Of a stretch of DNA of 64,000 nucleotides, positions 61,310 to 64,000 are shown one piece after another. The DNA lies in the NCBI GenBank assembly GCA_963676905.2, contig CAXXVE010000001.1, positions 3,782,001 through 3,846,000 of the forward strand, given 5' to 3'. The notes under the pieces are model-generated. The model did not search any database. It was not told the DNA's origin and saw only the letters and a list, made by a program, of their open reading frames with translations. Origin of the DNA: Oceanispirochaeta sp963676905. GTDB taxonomy: Bacteria; Spirochaetota; Spirochaetia; DSM-2461. The translations under genes were made by a program, and so were the position numbers. Numbering within the stretch: the stretch's first letter is position 1; the number at the start of each line of letters is the position of its first letter.

Positions 61310-62611
61310 TTACCAGCCTTCCAGACCAAGCTGTTTTGCCTGATTGGCAACATCTTTGTCGTAGTTGGCGGCAGCCTCGGCGGGAGACATCTGTCCGGTA
61401 CCGACGGCTACACAGAACTGCTCCAGTCTGGGTCCCTTGACGGGAGACAGGAACTCAAGAGCGGGAGCTGAGTTACCGGCATCAATATAGGATGCGATAT
61501 CCAGAACTGCGGGAAGTACATCGGAGGGAAGTTCTGCACCTTTAACAAGATAGGGTCCTGAAGGAGGAACATTTTTATTCATATCATCGATTCCCTGGGG
61601 AGACACCAGATATTCCATAAATCTCTTGACGGCTTCAAGCTTGGCGCCCTTTGTTGTCGCGGGGATGTAGTTTGCAGAGAGCATCCAGATAGTTGCTCCA
61701 TTCTTGTCTGCTGAGGGGCCAGGCTGAGCAAAAAAACCGATATTTGAAGCTTCATCAGGCCATTTCTCAACAATATTTGTCAAAGCAAAGGAGAGCATGG
61801 GATAATGGGCACCTTTTCCGCTTACAAGCATTTCAAGGCCCTGGTCATACTTTGCAGTGGCAAATCCATCCTGATACCAACCCTTGTCATAGCCTTCTTT
61901 GAGATATTCAAATCCTTTCATTGCAGCGGGAGTTGTGGCATATTTGGCCCTATTTGCTGTATATTCAGCTGCAAATTCAGGATTGGCAGCCTGTACATTG
62001 TAGTAGTCGGCAAGAATAAAAAGCTGTGAAGTCCATGAGTCACCGTAGGTTGCGATTACAGGAGCAATACCGGCAGCCTTGATTTTTTCATTGTTGGCGG
62101 CAAACTCACTCCATGACTTGGGAACACTCAGTCCGAGCTCTTCATAAACCTTCTTGTTATAGAGGATACCTCCGCCCATTGCAGTCTGATTAGGAACTCC
62201 ATAGACGTGAGAATTCTGGGATACAGTCATTTTAAATGCATCATCAACATTGTCCATGAACGGCTCATTGGTAAGATCGATCAGAGTCTGCTGAGGATTG
62301 AGAGCCTGCAGCAGGGAACCTGCATTGTAAAAGAAGAAGTCTGTCATTTCGCCTGTCGCCAGCCTTGTTTTTACAATATTGTCTCCGTCGCTTCCCCCGG
62401 GACGAAGCTCCATTTCAATCTTGATATCCGGATTGAGAGCCATAAACGATTCGCATGCGGCCCAGGCCTGATTCTGGTCAGTACCGCTTGCTACAAGATA
62501 GGTCAGAGTGACCGGTCCGTCATCACTGCTGTCTCCTTCCTGCTGCCCTCCTGCAAACAGGGAAAATGAGAACAACGAGATCATGGCCATAACCATAAAC
62601 TTTTTCAACAT
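61310..62611 (-). CDS. Rhamnoside/sugar ABC transporter substrate-binding protein (family 1)
   Basis: About 433 residues from ATG 62611, which has AGGAG upstream; a start at 62671 would place 20 residues ahead of the signal peptide. The signal peptide ends in …S-L-F-A-G-G-Q-Q-E. The body carries family 1 features (V-Y-G-V-P-N-Q-T…G-I-L-Y-N-K-K-V near 120 and V-P-P-S-G-P-Y near 340). First gene of the rhamnosidase operon; it captures the sugar in the periplasm. Confidence 0.9.
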   Translation of the reverse strand: MLKKFMVMAMISLFSFSLFAGGQQEGDSSDDGPVTLTYLVASGTDQNQAWAACESFMALNPDIKIEMELRPGGSDGDNIVKTRLATGEMTDFFFYNAGSLLQALNPQQTLIDLTNEPFMDNVDDAFKMTVSQNSHVYGVPNQTAMGGGILYNKKVYEELGLSVPKSWSEFAANNEKIKAAGIAPVIATYGDSWTSQLFILADYYNVQAANPEFAAEYTANRAKYATTPAAMKGFEYLKEGYDKGWYQDGFATAKYDQGLEMLVSGKGAHYPMLSFALTNIVEKWPDEASNIGFFAQPGPSADKNGATIWMLSANYIPATTKGAKLEAVKRFMEYLVSPQGIDDMNKNVPPSGPYLVKGAELPSDVLPAVLDIASYIDAGNSAPALEFLSPVKGPRLEQFCVAVGTGQMSPAEAAANYDKDVANQAKQLGLEGW

Positions 62612-62642
62612 AACTGCGCTCCTTTTGTTTTCGTTTATTTTC

Positions 62643-62671
62643 CTTTTACCACGGTTTTTTCCAGCTGTCAA
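62643..62671 (-). promoter_or_regulatory. Promoter of the rhamnosidase operon
   Basis: On the minus strand, consensus TTGACA (62666-62671), 17 bp, TAAAAG (62643-62648), 31 bp before the ATG. The weak -10 suits an activated promoter. Confidence 0.6.
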
Positions 62672-62692
62672 ACTTGATTTTTTGATTAACGG

Positions 62693-62727
62693 TCATATTG
62701 CTTTCATATATATTTCATATTGCTTTC
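62693..62727. repeat. Phased 13-bp direct repeats upstream of the rhamnosidase promoter
   Basis: TCATATTGCTTTC occurs at 62693-62705 and 62715-62727, 22 bp apart, about two helix turns. A weaker copy (9 of 13) begins at 62726. They start 21 bp upstream of the -35 box, where AraC-type activators bind. Confidence 0.6.
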
Positions 62728-62961
62728 TATTTACTTTCTATAAATATCAAAGACACAACTTTACGAAAGCGAATGAAAACCATTTTGTAAAACTTTTGAT
62801 ACAATTATATGGAAATGTCTCCGTCGGGGTTTCATTTCCTCAGAGACAGCAGATTGGTACTGCAGGAACCGGAGTTTCACCGGGCAAAAAAAAGCACTCT
62901 CTATTTATTGTTTTTCTATTTAAGGAAAAAGCAATCGTAACAAATTTCTAATGAAAACAAG

Positions 62962-62990
62962 TTGACTGCTGAATAATATACTGCAATTCT
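62962..62990 (+). promoter_or_regulatory. Candidate promoter of the right-end MFS gene
   Basis: TTGACT (62962-62967), 17 bp, extended TGC-AATTCT (62982-62990). The rest of the 416-bp gap 62612-63027 is AT-rich, with no open frame of interest apart from the repeats listed. Confidence 0.4.
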
Positions 62991-63027
62991 AAAGAGGCAG
63001 AGAAATCAAGAATCCGGGAGAGAAGTA

Positions 63028-64000
63028 ATGAAAGAGGGAATGAGAAAATATTTTGGGGTGACATTCCTTATAGGCCTCGGTTTTTTTACAATGGGCCTGA
63101 TGGATCCTCTCTATGACACCTATATTCCCATTTACCTTTCCAGGTATATTGGCTCCAAAGGCCTTATCGGGGGCGTCATGACCCTGGATAATGTTTTTGC
63201 CATATTCCTTATTCCCATTGTATCCGCCATGTCCGACAGAACAATGACCCCCATTGGAAGAAGGATGCCCTACATCATTATAACCCTGCCCCTTTCGGCT
63301 CTCTGTTTCAGCCTGATTCCCCTCTCGGCTCTCTGGAGCCTTCCTGTACTGTTTATTGCAGTCTTTCTTCTCAACGTCTTCAAACAGGCAGCCAGGGGAC
63401 CTGTAGTGGCGCTGATGCCTGATATCATTCCCGGTGAGTACCGCTCGGAAGCCAATGGGATTATCAATACAATGGGAGGGATTGCGGCCATCGTCGGCAC
63501 CATCGCTCTGGCGCGTCTTATGGACATAAAAGTCAGGATTCCCGGTTTCGGAGAGACCGATGAAATTCTGTCCTTTCCTGTAGCGGGAGTTCTTGTACTC
63601 CTCTCGACAGTGATACTCTTCCTCTTTGTAAAGGAAAAACACAGGGCGGCGCCGGAAGAGAAAACCGGAACAATGGATTCTTTAAGGATGGTTTTCTCCG
63701 GAGATGACCGGAGTGCACTGCTTGTACTTGTCTCCCTCTTTCTCTGGTTCCTGGGATATCAGGGCGTCCTTCCCTTTATAGGCCTCTATTCCATAGAAGT
63801 CATTGGAGTATCATCGGGAACAGCCGGTCTTGCGGCGGGAATGGTTGCAATTGCCTATGCCCTTTTTGCCATTCCAAGCGGTATTATGGCCCACAGATTC
63901 GGCAGGCGCAGAGTGATAAGGGTGTCCCTTGTCATGCTGACTCTTGTCACACTGGCTCTGGCGTCCCACTCGACTGTGACAGCCATGATGGGCCTCTCCC
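63028..64000 (+). CDS. MFS transporter, sucrose/SLC45-like (partial, 3' end cut)
   Basis: 324 residues are visible, with at least eight membrane helices. The loop S-D-R-T-M-T-P-I-G-R-R-M-P-Y after the second helix and the K-Q-A-A-R-G-P-V-V-A-L-M-P-D segment recall the sucrose/SLC45 sugar-proton symporter group. It is divergent from the rhamnosidase operon across a 416-bp control region, so it may take part in the same sugar pathway. GGGAG precedes the ATG at 63028. Confidence 0.82.
   Translation, partial: MKEGMRKYFGVTFLIGLGFFTMGLMDPLYDTYIPIYLSRYIGSKGLIGGVMTLDNVFAIFLIPIVSAMSDRTMTPIGRRMPYIIITLPLSALCFSLIPLSALWSLPVLFIAVFLLNVFKQAARGPVVALMPDIIPGEYRSEANGIINTMGGIAAIVGTIALARLMDIKVRIPGFGETDEILSFPVAGVLVLLSTVILFLFVKEKHRAAPEEKTGTMDSLRMVFSGDDRSALLVLVSLFLWFLGYQGVLPFIGLYSIEVIGVSSGTAGLAAGMVAIAYALFAIPSGIMAHRFGRRRVIRVSLVMLTLVTLALASHSTVTAMMGLS

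Noticed and set aside
1..64000. CRISPR arrays, insertion sequences, prophage or tRNA-linked islands
   Set aside because: No regular spaced repeats, transposase, integrase or tRNA-like fold was seen; the only tandem repeat is the short 18-bp set at 27598.

Overview
The window looks like chromosome of a free-living, saccharolytic spirochaete (Spirochaetaceae-like, GC near 50 %). This rests on inference from gene content: several ABC binding proteins with the spirochaete-style signal-peptide end (…FAxGxQE), a BmpA/PnrA-type lipoprotein system, dense c-di-GMP and chemotaxis signalling, and many carbohydrate transporters. No rRNA, tRNA, CRISPR array, insertion sequence or phage gene was seen. Both ends cut through genes: a histidine kinase at the left and an MFS permease at the right.

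Layout. 1-8.8 kb: a cut sensor kinase, an MFS permease, an alkylguanine-DNA methyltransferase, a hemolysin III-type membrane protein, and a signalling group (PAS-GAF-GGDEF cyclase, PAS histidine kinase, response regulator with HD-GYP output) that can both make and degrade c-di-GMP. 8.9-15.9 kb: a MATE pump with its TetR regulator, the TldD/TldE protease pair and a Cache-type chemoreceptor. 15.9-20 kb: a moxR - DUF58 - transglutaminase operon. 20-25 kb: an ECF transporter (UPF0397 S component, double ATPase, EcfT) in one operon with two tandem SAM hydrolases. 25.3-33 kb: an unknown lipoprotein, a nucleoside phosphorylase plus nicotinamidase-like pair, a flavodoxin-fold oxidoreductase and a complete BmpA-type nucleoside ABC importer. 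33-37.3 kb: a GPH sugar symporter with an unusual insert, a HisKA_2 kinase and a Cthe_2159-like beta-helix protein. 37.4-43 kb: a five-gene oligopeptide importer. 43.3-51.7 kb: a DUF523/DUF1722 protein, a sugar ABC operon with two oxidoreductases under a divergent AraC regulator, and a class C beta-lactamase-fold hydrolase. 51.7-56.8 kb: an ADP-heptose pathway (HldE, GmhA, GmhB) with two glycosyltransferases. 56.8-64 kb: a GH78 alpha-L-rhamnosidase with its sugar ABC importer, and a divergent MFS gene.

How the genes work together. The 20-33 kb stretch reads as a nucleoside/cofactor salvage block: the SAM hydrolases yield adenosine and methionine, the BMP importer should bring in nucleosides, the phosphorylase can split them, and the nicotinamidase-like enzyme would fit nicotinamide riboside use. 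The 44-49.5 kb and 56.8-62.6 kb operons are classic CUT1 import-plus-catabolism units.

Signals worth notice. All four ABC binding-protein genes are followed by an intercistronic stem-loop. Four genes have a -10 box only 6-8 nt before the start codon and no nearby Shine-Dalgarno, which suggests leaderless transcripts. Two sugar operons have phased direct repeats at well-formed promoters. Nothing here is clearly a new defence or mobile system; the strongest candidates for new biology are the SAM-hydrolase/ECF operon with its repeat-rich control region, the putative nicotinamide riboside route, and the GPH transporter with the extra exoplasmic loop.
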